Below, one piece after another: positions 44,766-52,502 of a stretch of DNA of 64,000 nucleotides. The notes beneath the pieces were generated by a model. The model had not been told where the DNA came from. It made no database searches and was given only the letters and a program-made list of their open reading frames with translations. Numbering within the stretch: position 1 is the stretch's first letter; every line of letters begins with the position of its first letter. A program made the position numbers and the translations under genes. Source of the stretch: Rhodospirillales bacterium (GTDB lineage Bacteria > Pseudomonadota > Alphaproteobacteria > Rhodospirillales > Thalassospiraceae); contig JAHQVT010000005.1 of the NCBI GenBank assembly GCA_019634165.1, positions 1-64,000 of the forward strand, written 5' to 3'.

Positions 44766-46154
44766 TTTCAAATTGCGTGGCAGACGGGTGTTCGCATTTA
44801 CGCGCGCGCGCTGGATTTGTTCAGCAAACAAACCGCGTGTTCCTGAAAGATCCGCATCGCGAAAATCAGCCCCGGCAAGATTGGTCCCGCTCAGATCACA
44901 ATTGAAAAGCTGTTGGCCTCTGAAACTTGAATTGGACAGGTCAGAACCCAGAAAAACCGTATTGCGAAGCATCGCATTGTTAAAGCGTGCACCAGTAAGA
45001 CGGCTGGCCGCAAGGTTGGTATTTGCAAGGTTGCTTTCAATAAAATCAGCCGCAATAAGATTGCAGCGACGCAGCACCGCATCTTTGCAATTTGCCCGTC
45101 TGAAACTGGCGAAGGGTAATCCGCAACGGCTAAGGTCAATGCCTTCTAGTTCGGCTTCTCGAAGGTCGGCATGTTCAATTGACATGACGATCCCTTCCTT
45201 TCCACCAGTATCAACCCAAAGCTTGTGACTGATCAGTGCTTCTTGCAGATCAATCTCTACCAGTTCGTCATCTTCGATATCGGTTTCGGTATCTGTTTCG
45301 TCTTCTTCTAGTACTTCTGGCTGTTCTTCATCCGGTGATCGTGGTGTCGGGGCAAGAGCCTCGCGGGCGGATTGGACGGCCTCGATATTTTGCGTCTTGC
45401 TTTCTCTGTCAAATGCAATTGGGACAGGAAGTAACTCGTCATCATCAAATGTCTGGCCTGTTCCGTTCAGGCGCGGTTTGATGTTTTTAAGCTTACGGTT
45501 TTCGCCGCTGCCTTTTATCGGTAATTTCTGTGTGACGGGGGTGGTTTGTTCGCTCGCCGCTGCCGCCGCTGGTTGCTCGTCCTGCCCGGTGGGTTGATTA
45601 TTTGACGCTGTTTCATCATCAGCTGAAGTTGCGGTCTTGGCAGCGTTGGTTTTGGCAGTTTCATCTGGCTTTGGCGATGTTATCCCCAGTTTGGCAAGAT
45701 CCTGTGGTCTTGCCGGACCGAAATAGTTTTCTTCCAGAACAAAACGCCGTGGTTTTTTAAGGACGGTTTCAATGATCTTGCAGAATCTTTTGGGGTCTAC
45801 CGGCTGACGGAAAATACCTTCGATCCCGGCATCGACCGCATCACGCATACCACGACGGTCAAGTTTCGGGGCCCCAAGCAGGATCGGGACATCACGGCCA
45901 TGGCTATCATCCTCGGTTGCGGCCTCACGAATGGCACGAACGGTGGATATTCCGCGCATGCCGTCCAGATACAGTCCAATTAAAACCAGATCGGGTTTAA
46001 GCTCATGGACGAGTTCCACGGTTTTTTCGCGATCATCGCAATGAACAAATTTTCCAAATCCCAACGGTTCAATAGCGGATTTTGCGGCAAGGATGTTGCG
46101 CTCGCTGTAATCGGCATACAGGATTGTTTTTTTATTGTTTTCGTTGATCGCCAT
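44754..46154 (-). CDS. pseudo-receiver / pentapeptide-repeat protein
   Basis: A 466-residue three-part protein. Residues about 8-130 follow a CheY-like receiver fold (TILYADYSERNILAAKSAIE, then DLVLIGLYLDGMRG, then VPILLGAP and GIEGIFRQPVDPKRF), but the usual phospho-acceptor position reads Gly. The middle (about 145-300) is acidic and Thr/Pro-rich, probably disordered. Residues about 330-460 are pentapeptide repeats forming a right-handed beta-helix (DLREAELEGIDL, CNLIAADFIESNLANTNLAA, FNCDLSGTNLAGADFRDADL). It lies 60 bases after the motB stop on the same strand, implying a motility or chemotaxis link (inference). The start is the ATG giving MAINENNKK; a start 15 codons upstream is possible. 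Confidence 0.8.
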   Translation of the reverse strand: MAINENNKKTILYADYSERNILAAKSAIEPLGFGKFVHCDDREKTVELVHELKPDLVLIGLYLDGMRGISTVRAIREAATEDDSHGRDVPILLGAPKLDRRGMRDAVDAGIEGIFRQPVDPKRFCKIIETVLKKPRRFVLEENYFGPARPQDLAKLGITSPKPDETAKTNAAKTATSADDETASNNQPTGQDEQPAAAAASEQTTPVTQKLPIKGSGENRKLKNIKPRLNGTGQTFDDDELLPVPIAFDRESKTQNIEAVQSAREALAPTPRSPDEEQPEVLEEDETDTETDIEDDELVEIDLQEALISHKLWVDTGGKEGIVMSIEHADLREAELEGIDLSRCGLPFASFRRANCKDAVLRRCNLIAADFIESNLANTNLAASRLTGARFNNAMLRNTVFLGSDLSNSSFRGQQLFNCDLSGTNLAGADFRDADLSGTRGLFAEQIQRARVNANTRLPRNLKLRD

Positions 46155-46214
46155 AATGCGCGATTTTCCTATGTTCGCATTTAATTTCGCCCGCTTCACG
46201 GTGCCGATAAGCTG

Positions 46215-47213
46215 TTATTGCGCGCTCGGGATGCTGAATGTTCGCCGTCTTACCGGCGGACTGCTTTCACCATTTTGGCCGTCTACGCCTTCTTCGTCAG
46301 AACTTGTTGCATCGCTTGCGTCATCCGCCTCATCTGCGCCACTTCCGCTGGTTGTTAGGCCGGTGTCGCCATCGTCAGGGGCTGTGGAATCGGTCTGTTG
46401 ATCGCCGGAAATCGCAGAACCACCACCACTTGGTTTGTTGGTTTCGACCATTTCTATCGTGATCTCGACCCGGCGGTTCTCTGCGCGGCCTTCTGGCGTG
46501 TCATTGGTCGTGATCGGTCTGCTATCCCCATACCCCTGAATGACCATGCGGGTTGGATCGGTCCCGTTCTGGTCAATCATAAAATGTAAAACCGATGTCG
46601 CGCGTGCTGCTGACAGGTCCCAGTTAGATATATAGGGAGAAGAAGACGATACCGGAATGTTATCGGTATGCCCGGCAACCTGAACTTCACCATCTGTCTG
46701 ATTGATCACGGGGGTGACGCGGTTCAAAACTGCGGCAAATTCCTCGGTCATGCCAGATGACCCGGATGGAAATGCCAGTTCATTGGGGAAACTAATGACA
46801 ACGTCGCCATCAATACGTTCCAGCCCAACCTGATCTTCCAGTCCCATATTCTCAAGCACGGTACTCAGCGTTTTTTCTAACGCCTCGGCTTTTTCTTCCT
46901 TGGTGTCTGTTTCTTCGGTTTCGACCTTGGGGGTTTCTACCGGTGGAATTTCGGAAACCACGCGCGGGCTATCAGGTGTCGGCGCCTTAAGCGACTTTCC
47001 CACGATCGACCCATCAAGTTCGATCACACCAGCAAGCTGATCTTCCTTGGAAAAACCAAAGGCTGTTTTGACCGATCCTGCGATCTGTTTATAGCGGATG
47101 ACATCCATCTCCGCGAATGTCAGCAACAGAACAAACAACACAAGCAGCAACGACATCAGATCGGCGAATGTCGCCATCCATGCCGGGGCACCTGCTGCGG
47201 GTTTCTTGGCCAT
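46215..47213 (-). CDS. motB: flagellar motor stator protein MotB/PomB
   Basis: A 332-residue stator subunit. One N-terminal transmembrane helix contains the ion-conducting Asp18 in WMATFADLMSLLLVLFVLLL. A periplasmic linker is followed by an OmpA/MotB peptidoglycan-binding domain (VAGHTDNIPVSS, NWDLSAARATSVLHFM, GYGDSRPITTNDTPEGRAENRRVEI). An unusually long acidic Ser/Gly/Asp tail (about 60 residues) extends past the OmpA fold. The sequence style is PomB-like, so sodium or proton coupling is undecided. It lies 39 bases behind motA. Confidence 0.92.
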   Translation of the reverse strand: MAKKPAAGAPAWMATFADLMSLLLVLFVLLLTFAEMDVIRYKQIAGSVKTAFGFSKEDQLAGVIELDGSIVGKSLKAPTPDSPRVVSEIPPVETPKVETEETDTKEEKAEALEKTLSTVLENMGLEDQVGLERIDGDVVISFPNELAFPSGSSGMTEEFAAVLNRVTPVINQTDGEVQVAGHTDNIPVSSSSPYISNWDLSAARATSVLHFMIDQNGTDPTRMVIQGYGDSRPITTNDTPEGRAENRRVEITIEMVETNKPSGGGSAISGDQQTDSTAPDDGDTGLTTSGSGADEADDASDATSSDEEGVDGQNGESSPPVRRRTFSIPSAQ

Positions 47214-47252
47214 GGGCTTAGCCCACTACTTGTATGACAAATATCGCCATGC

Positions 47253-48023
47253 TTACTCTCCGTCGCCTTCTGCATCTTGGGGCACACCGCCCGGAAGATA
47301 AGGACCAAGGATTTCCTTCATGACCATCGGGCTTTGGCTGCCCTGAATCTGTACGACGGACTCAATGATTAACTGTTTGGTGTTTTTCAGACGATCGACC
47401 TTAAGCGCAAGCTTGTCCGCAATCGGAAGGGCAATCAGGTTGGCCAGAACCGCACCATAAAATGTCGTCAACATAGCGATTGCCATGGCCGGACCAATCG
47501 CATCAGGATCAGACAGGTTGGCAAGCATCTGCACCAGACCAACAAGGGTTCCGATCATGCCAAAAGCAGGGGCCGTATCGCCGATGCCGCGGAACATCAG
47601 TTCACCGAGTTCATCATTCTGGATGGAATTTTCCACCTCGCTTGAGATCGAGCTGCGAATGACTTCACCGCTATGACCATCAACACACATGCGGATGCCA
47701 CGCGCCATGATTTCGTTTTCGATTTCAACGCTTTCAAGACCCAAAAGGCCGTTCTTGCGGACCAGACCAGCAAGTTCGATGGCTTTTTCATAAATCGAAA
47801 GTGGATCTTCTTTCGGGTTTTTAAAAGCGATACCGATGCCGATCTTGAGCGACTTGATCACGTCGCGCATAGGGAATTTAATCAGTGTCGCTGCCGCTGT
47901 ACCGCCAAACACCACCATGACGGACGGTATGTCGACAAATGCACCAAGGTTGCCCCCAATAAGAATGGCGCCCACGATAACGCCCGACCCGGCGAGAATC
48001 CCAATTAGTGTAGCTATATCCAT
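47253..48023 (-). CDS. motA: flagellar motor stator protein MotA/PomA
   Basis: A 256-residue stator subunit with four transmembrane helices: LIGILAGSGVIVGAIL, PSVMVVFGGTAAATLI, and the pair GMIGTLVGLVQML and AIAMLTTFYGAVLANLIALP. The cytoplasmic loop between TM2 and TM3 carries the rotor-interacting charged region (ENEIMARGIRMCVDGHSGEV). It forms an ion channel with MotB around the rotor. It is the first gene of the stator unit, with a foldable element 80 bases upstream. Confidence 0.92.
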   Translation of the reverse strand: MDIATLIGILAGSGVIVGAILIGGNLGAFVDIPSVMVVFGGTAAATLIKFPMRDVIKSLKIGIGIAFKNPKEDPLSIYEKAIELAGLVRKNGLLGLESVEIENEIMARGIRMCVDGHSGEVIRSSISSEVENSIQNDELGELMFRGIGDTAPAFGMIGTLVGLVQMLANLSDPDAIGPAMAIAMLTTFYGAVLANLIALPIADKLALKVDRLKNTKQLIIESVVQIQGSQSPMVMKEILGPYLPGGVPQDAEGDGE

Positions 48024-48103
48024 GTTGGTTTTTGGTATCCGGCGTTAAAACTTGGTCTGCTTTGCGTGACATGATCGACGATCAAAACGACACGCGGCGG
48101 GAG

Positions 48104-48230
48104 ATTAGGTAACAGGTTGTGGTGAGACGAAGCTCAAAACGTAATGCAGTCTTAAAAGCTGCAATTGGATTTATTCGTCTTACTACACTTCACAAAATTG
48201 GGTTTCCTCAACCTGTTTTCCAGCACCTAA
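48104..48230. other. structured intergenic element upstream of motA
   Basis: Within the 389-base gap 48024-48412, nested complementary segments predict a stable multibranch fold. TTAGGT (48105-48110) pairs with ACCTAA (48225-48230). AACAGGTTG (48111-48119) pairs with CAACCTGTT (48209-48217). TGGTGAGACGAA (48120-48131) pairs with TTCGTCTTACTA (48174-48185; two wobbles). A small TGCAG/CTGCA hairpin lies inside. On the minus strand it would be the motA leader. It could be a cis-regulatory RNA, a free sRNA, or a MITE-like element with imperfect terminal inverted repeats. The remainder of the gap shows only a GGATTAATCC palindrome near 48391. Confidence 0.5.
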
Positions 48231-48412
48231 CAACAACTTCTTGTTCCAAAGGATCAAATGGTTCGCACAAAAAGGCGTATCCGAATGTAAAGCTAATGCA
48301 TTCAGATAGGTTGCGCTATACCTTTGGCATTAAATGTTTGTTGCCAGAAATTTCAACTTTTCTCAACCCTGTCGTAAGGATAAGACGGGATTAATCCGGG
48401 TTTTGGAACGCC

Positions 48413-49264
48413 TTAGCCCAGCTCGAATGATGAAATCCCAAAGGTCATATCAAGATTAAGCAACGGTTTTGGCCCTTTATACATGCGCGCGGTTTCAAAC
48501 TCCGCCTTCATCTGGTGGCTATTGACCAAATCAAGGGCTGCTTGGTTTGGTTCGGCAATATCAAGGAATACCTTACCACTTTGATCTTCACGGCTTTGTA
48601 AAAGCGCGCCAAACAGTGATTGTGCATCTTCGATATCGGCAGCAAAAAGCGGGCCGACCTTGTGGCCTTCTTTGCAGGGGCGAATAACGCCATAGCCACG
48701 CAGACCCATCGGGCCTTTCAATGCCAAGGCAGTATGGTTTTCATTGCCAATCCAGCCACGCAGGAATTCAATCCGGCTTTCGGCAAACAGATTGCAGGTC
48801 TGCTCAAACGCATCAACAACGGCAATATCGTCAATCAACAGCGTGAAAAGATCGTGGGGCAAAGGGGAATTGGCTTTTACAATTCCGCCGAAACGAATGT
48901 TGCGATGGGCAAATTCAAAACCAGACTTACGGTAATTATCCTGCTGATCAACAACACCATCAAGGCCAATGGTTTTGCTAACACTGTTATCTAGAACTGT
49001 TTGCCATAACGTGTAACCAAGACCAGTACCGCGGCGATCTTTGCGGCAAATGTAAAATCCAACAAACCCGAAATCCGAGCTGTACTGCACGGATGAAATC
49101 ACTGCAGCCATACCTTGTTTATCAAAAGCGCCCCAGAAACCATCCGTGTCAGTGTTAAAAAACACATCTGCATCTGCAATGCCGGGGTTCCAGCCTTCAT
49201 TGGCAGCCCATTCGACGGCAAGTGGGAACTCAATGGATTTCAAACGTCGGATTTTGTCAGTCAT
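48413..49264 (-). CDS. GNAT-family N-acetyltransferase with C-terminal extension
   Basis: A 283-residue protein. The N-terminal GNAT domain runs to about residue 125; its acetyl-CoA loop is FYICRKDRRGTGLGYTLWQ near residues 67-85. An additional C-terminal domain (GYGVIRPCKEGHKVGPLFAADI) is of the kind found in two-domain GNAT proteins, giving a fold of two half-GNATs. Substrate unknown. The ATG giving MTDKIRRL was preferred to a TTG ten codons earlier. It is transcribed away from the siderophore-interacting gene. Confidence 0.83.
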   Translation of the reverse strand: MTDKIRRLKSIEFPLAVEWAANEGWNPGIADADVFFNTDTDGFWGAFDKQGMAAVISSVQYSSDFGFVGFYICRKDRRGTGLGYTLWQTVLDNSVSKTIGLDGVVDQQDNYRKSGFEFAHRNIRFGGIVKANSPLPHDLFTLLIDDIAVVDAFEQTCNLFAESRIEFLRGWIGNENHTALALKGPMGLRGYGVIRPCKEGHKVGPLFAADIEDAQSLFGALLQSREDQSGKVFLDIAEPNQAALDLVNSHQMKAEFETARMYKGPKPLLNLDMTFGISSFELG

Positions 49265-49394
49265 GGTGGTGTCTTTAAACTTCCTAAGGATCAATCAAGT
49301 GTGGCGGCAAAGTCGGGAACCCCGCCGCAGTCCATTTGTTCGTTATTCTGCCTGACATCTAGCATGTGCACGACAAATTCCTGATAAATTTTAT

Positions 49395-49423
49395 TGAGAA
49401 TGCGTATCAGATTGATTATCAAT
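49395..49423. promoter_or_regulatory. Fur-box-like operator
   Basis: Two overlapping candidate sites. TGAGAATGCGTATCA (49395-49409) matches the 7-1-7 Fur consensus TGATAATnATTATCA at 11 of 14 defined positions. The perfect palindrome ATTGAT-T-ATCAAT (49411-49423) follows it. Placement 46-74 bases upstream of a siderophore-interacting protein gene supports iron-responsive repression by Fur or a related regulator. Confidence 0.6.
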
Positions 49424-49468
49424 ATCGCATCAAGGTTTAAAGCCATTCCCATCCACCCGAGGGCCCCG

Positions 49469-50548
49469 ATGCCAACACCGATTCTTACGGCCAAAACGCG
49501 TATTGCACTTCCCGAAAGTGCTGCTCTGATCAAACAGGCGGCCGACTATTATAAAAGTCACGATTGTGATGTGCAGGGCGACGATGTGGCAACACGGATT
49601 TCGGTATCCATTGGGCATATCCATCTGACCAGCCGTACCGATGGGCTTGATGTTGAGGTCGGTGCCACGACCGAGGTCGGTGTGGTCCAGATGAAATCAG
49701 CAATCCTTTCTCTGTTACAGGGGGCACTTCCAGAGGCCAATCTTGATTGCCGCTGGAAGGGGGCAGGCAAAAGCAACGGCAAACTGCCCAATTTTCGCGA
49801 ACTTTCCGTCGGCGCGATTACTGATTTGTCCGCCCATATGCGCCGGGTCCGTTTGCATGGGGCTGATTTAGGTGCCTATGACAATGACAACATGCATATC
49901 CGTCTTTTGATCCCGCCGCGTGGTCAATCAAACCCGAAATGGCCAACATTGGCCGAAAACGGCATGCCGGTCTGGCCAAGTGGGAAAGACACCATCGAAC
50001 AGCGCGTTTATACAATCCGCAACATTGATGCCAAGGCAGGCTGGGTGGACATTGATTTCGTCATGCATGGCGATAATGGTCCGGGCTCATCCTTTGCCCT
50101 ACATGCGCAACAGGGTGACCTTGTTGCCATGACCGGACCATTGGGCAATGCATTGCCAGATGCCAATTGGTTCTTGTTCGCCGGGGATGAAACAGCCCTG
50201 CCCGCAATTGGTCGCTATCTAAATGAATTGCCCGGTCACGTTACCGGCCAGGCAGTGATCGAAGTTGGCAGTGCTGCTGATGTCATTGAAATTGCTACGA
50301 ACAGCCAGATCAAGGTCACTTGGTTGTTCCGCGATGGGCAGAATGGTGGGGATGGCATAAAGAACAGCCTGATCCAAGATGCAATCCGTGCAATTGAAGT
50401 CCCCAAAGAAACGCACAAAGTCTTTTGTTGGGCCGGGGTGGAACAAGGCGACTATAAGCCGATCCACACTTACTGGCGTAAGGAACTTGGCCTGGCGCGT
50501 GATGACTGCACCGCGATGACGTTTTGGCGTAAATCCGAACGCGGCTGA
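49469..50548 (+). CDS. siderophore-interacting protein with N-terminal DUF2218
   Basis: A 359-residue FAD-dependent ferric-siderophore reductase family protein. The first 95 residues match DUF2218 (ALPESAALIKQAADYYKSH, HLTSRTDGLDVEVGAT). The rest is the SIP module with an FAD-binding beta-barrel (QRVYTIRNIDAKAGWVDIDFVMHGDNGPGSSFA) and a NADPH-binding C-terminal part (NWFLFAGDETALPAIGRYL, KVFCWAGVEQGDYKPIHTYW). It reduces iron released from imported siderophores in the cytoplasm. GAGGG precedes the ATG. The Fur-like site upstream implies iron control. It is adjacent to the manganese/zinc uptake locus, suggesting a metal island. Confidence 0.92.
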   Translation: MPTPILTAKTRIALPESAALIKQAADYYKSHDCDVQGDDVATRISVSIGHIHLTSRTDGLDVEVGATTEVGVVQMKSAILSLLQGALPEANLDCRWKGAGKSNGKLPNFRELSVGAITDLSAHMRRVRLHGADLGAYDNDNMHIRLLIPPRGQSNPKWPTLAENGMPVWPSGKDTIEQRVYTIRNIDAKAGWVDIDFVMHGDNGPGSSFALHAQQGDLVAMTGPLGNALPDANWFLFAGDETALPAIGRYLNELPGHVTGQAVIEVGSAADVIEIATNSQIKVTWLFRDGQNGGDGIKNSLIQDAIRAIEVPKETHKVFCWAGVEQGDYKPIHTYWRKELGLARDDCTAMTFWRKSERG

Positions 50549-51487
50549 TCAGTTTTCTTTTCGGGTGGCGACGGCGGCATGTAGTTGCGGGGCAAATTGT
50601 CCAATCGCGCCATCAAGTGAAACCAATATTTCCGCGATCAATGGGTCAGCGGTATTAAGCAATCCGTCTTCTGCATCTTCGCGCAAGTCAGTCACCGCCC
50701 GGATCAGTTCCAAATTTGTTGGGTTGACGGCAAGTGCGATGGCTTTGGCCCGTTGGGTGATCAATTTCCGCGTAGCCAAGAACGCTGCGACTTCCTGCTT
50801 GGCCGATAGGGTGGGGCGCGATTTTGGTGTTTCCAATGCGTATTTAACCGACAACCCCGTCATATGGCTACGATCGGCAAACAGGGTGGCTGTGATCATG
50901 CGAAAAGCAATGATGTCAGATGCCAGTTGGGTTTTGTTTTCCGGTGTTGCCAATTCATTGAAAGAAAACAGATCGGCATCGATCTCATCGCTGTGATTTT
51001 GAACGTCATCACCGCCATAATGATCGGGCTGACAATGACGGACTTCGTGATAAATCAGCCAGCGATAGGTCAAATCAGCATTGCTTTGATAGCTAAGAGT
51101 TTGCCCAAACCAGCCGCGCATTAATTCGGCGAATATTTCGCGCCCGCTTTCCGGGGTGACATTGGTTGGAACAAAAATCTGACAGTTTTGGATTTGGCGG
51201 CCGTTTTGCTGTCCGGTGACGGTAAAGGGCGACCTTGGAAGTTTGGCAAATGTCTTTTCCGGGTTCTTGATGTTTTCAAGTCCCAGTGTCTCGTCCATCC
51301 GCGCAAGAAATGTGGTCCGATCGGCAAAGACAAACAAATCAACCTCGCCAAACTGGCGAAGCTCGGATGCCAACTGGTTTGTTAACGGTTCACCGCCCGA
51401 TTGTTCGGCATGCAAAGATTGTCCGCCCGCAAGGTGCAGGCTCACAGCAATCAATAGCTGATATGTAAGTCTTCGCATGTTGATCAT
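50549..51487 (-). CDS. exported protein with HExxH zincin-like motif
   Basis: A 312-residue protein with a signal peptide (LLIAVSLHLAGGQSLHA). The key feature is YHEVRHCQPDHYGGDD (HExxH near residue 147) followed about 20 residues later by DEIDADLF, which supplies a possible third ligand (Glu/Asp). This pattern is that of a zinc metallopeptidase. The rest is not assignable; it appears mixed, with a helical C-terminal half. Two Cys (NCQIF and HCQP) could form a disulfide. It abuts the convergent siderophore gene and lies 64 bases from the metal ABC operon. Protease function is inference. Confidence 0.65.
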   Translation of the reverse strand: MINMRRLTYQLLIAVSLHLAGGQSLHAEQSGGEPLTNQLASELRQFGEVDLFVFADRTTFLARMDETLGLENIKNPEKTFAKLPRSPFTVTGQQNGRQIQNCQIFVPTNVTPESGREIFAELMRGWFGQTLSYQSNADLTYRWLIYHEVRHCQPDHYGGDDVQNHSDEIDADLFSFNELATPENKTQLASDIIAFRMITATLFADRSHMTGLSVKYALETPKSRPTLSAKQEVAAFLATRKLITQRAKAIALAVNPTNLELIRAVTDLREDAEDGLLNTADPLIAEILVSLDGAIGQFAPQLHAAVATRKEN

Positions 51488-51551
51488 GGCCGGGAGTATG
51501 GCCTGTCTGATCTGGTCGCGCGATATAAAATGCGGGTTTTATTGCTCGCTC

Positions 51552-52502
51552 TTAGGCTTCTGCTTGTTGGCCCGTGCGTTTGCGCTGTGGCCCGAATAAG
51601 CACGTCAGGATCAGAATGACGCCCGAAATCGAGGCAATCATACCCGCTGCACTCACCGCATAGGGGGAACCAAACCAACCCGGACCGTAGCCCGCAAAAA
51701 CATATCCTAGAATGGCGGATATGGTGGCAAAGACAACCGACCAGCCGACTTGCCGCCCAAGCTGATTGGTCATAAGCCGCGCACTTGCCGGCGGGCAGAC
51801 AAACATCGCAATCACAATGATTGATCCGACCGCATCAAAGGCCGCAACAGCGGCAATCGCCGTTGCCACAACCAGTGCAAAGCTCAAAATCTTGGTGCGA
51901 ATGCCGATTGCTTCGGCAAAGGACACATCAAAGGTCGATATTTTAAGTTCTTTCCAGAACAGCAAGATAAACAAGCCAATCCCGACAAGAACAATCGCCA
52001 GACGCGGCAATTGCGGTGGCAAAGTCGACAGGGCCACTGGATCAAGTAGCGACCCCCAACCTTGCGCATCAAACCAGATCAGGCTTTCAAGATTGCCCAG
52101 CAACGCATGTTGCACATCGATATGAACCGAACTGGTATCGGTGATCTCAAGGAACAGAACGCCTGCTGCAAACAAGGTGGTAAAGACCAACCCCATGGCC
52201 GCACCCGGTTCAACCCGGCCAAGCCGTTTGATGATTTCAATCATCCCAACCGCAACAATTGCCGCGGCCCCGGCACCCAACATCATCGGAACCGCCGAAA
52301 TCGTGCCGGTAATCAAAAATGCCGCAACAATGCCGGGCAAAACCACATGGCTAATGGCATCACCAATCAATGCCTGACGACGCAGCAACAAAAAGTTCCC
52401 CGGAAGCGCACAGGCAATGGCTGCAAGAATGCCAATGACAATTGGGGTTAGGCTAAGCTGAACAAATTCAGCACCCATTGCCGTTATGAGATCGTCGATC
52501 AT
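51552..52502 (-). CDS. manganese/zinc ABC transporter permease (second)
   Basis: A 316-residue inner-membrane permease of the ABC-3 (TroC/MntC/ZnuB) family with about eight or nine hydrophobic segments. Motif LLLRRQALIGDAISHVVLPGIVAAFLI near residues 38-64 is the family signature, and STFDVSFAEAIGIRTK is the cytoplasmic ATPase-contact loop. Its start overlaps the stop of the preceding permease gene (ATGA). It is the last gene of the metal uptake operon. Confidence 0.9.
   Translation of the reverse strand: MIDDLITAMGAEFVQLSLTPIVIGILAAIACALPGNFLLLRRQALIGDAISHVVLPGIVAAFLITGTISAVPMMLGAGAAAIVAVGMIEIIKRLGRVEPGAAMGLVFTTLFAAGVLFLEITDTSSVHIDVQHALLGNLESLIWFDAQGWGSLLDPVALSTLPPQLPRLAIVLVGIGLFILLFWKELKISTFDVSFAEAIGIRTKILSFALVVATAIAAVAAFDAVGSIIVIAMFVCPPASARLMTNQLGRQVGWSVVFATISAILGYVFAGYGPGWFGSPYAVSAAGMIASISGVILILTCLFGPQRKRTGQQAEA

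Noticed and set aside
48104-48230. Cobalamin riboswitch or tRNA-like interpretation of the motA-upstream fold
   Set aside because: An AGGTGC-like start is present on the minus strand but no B12-box; no cloverleaf with T arm can be drawn.
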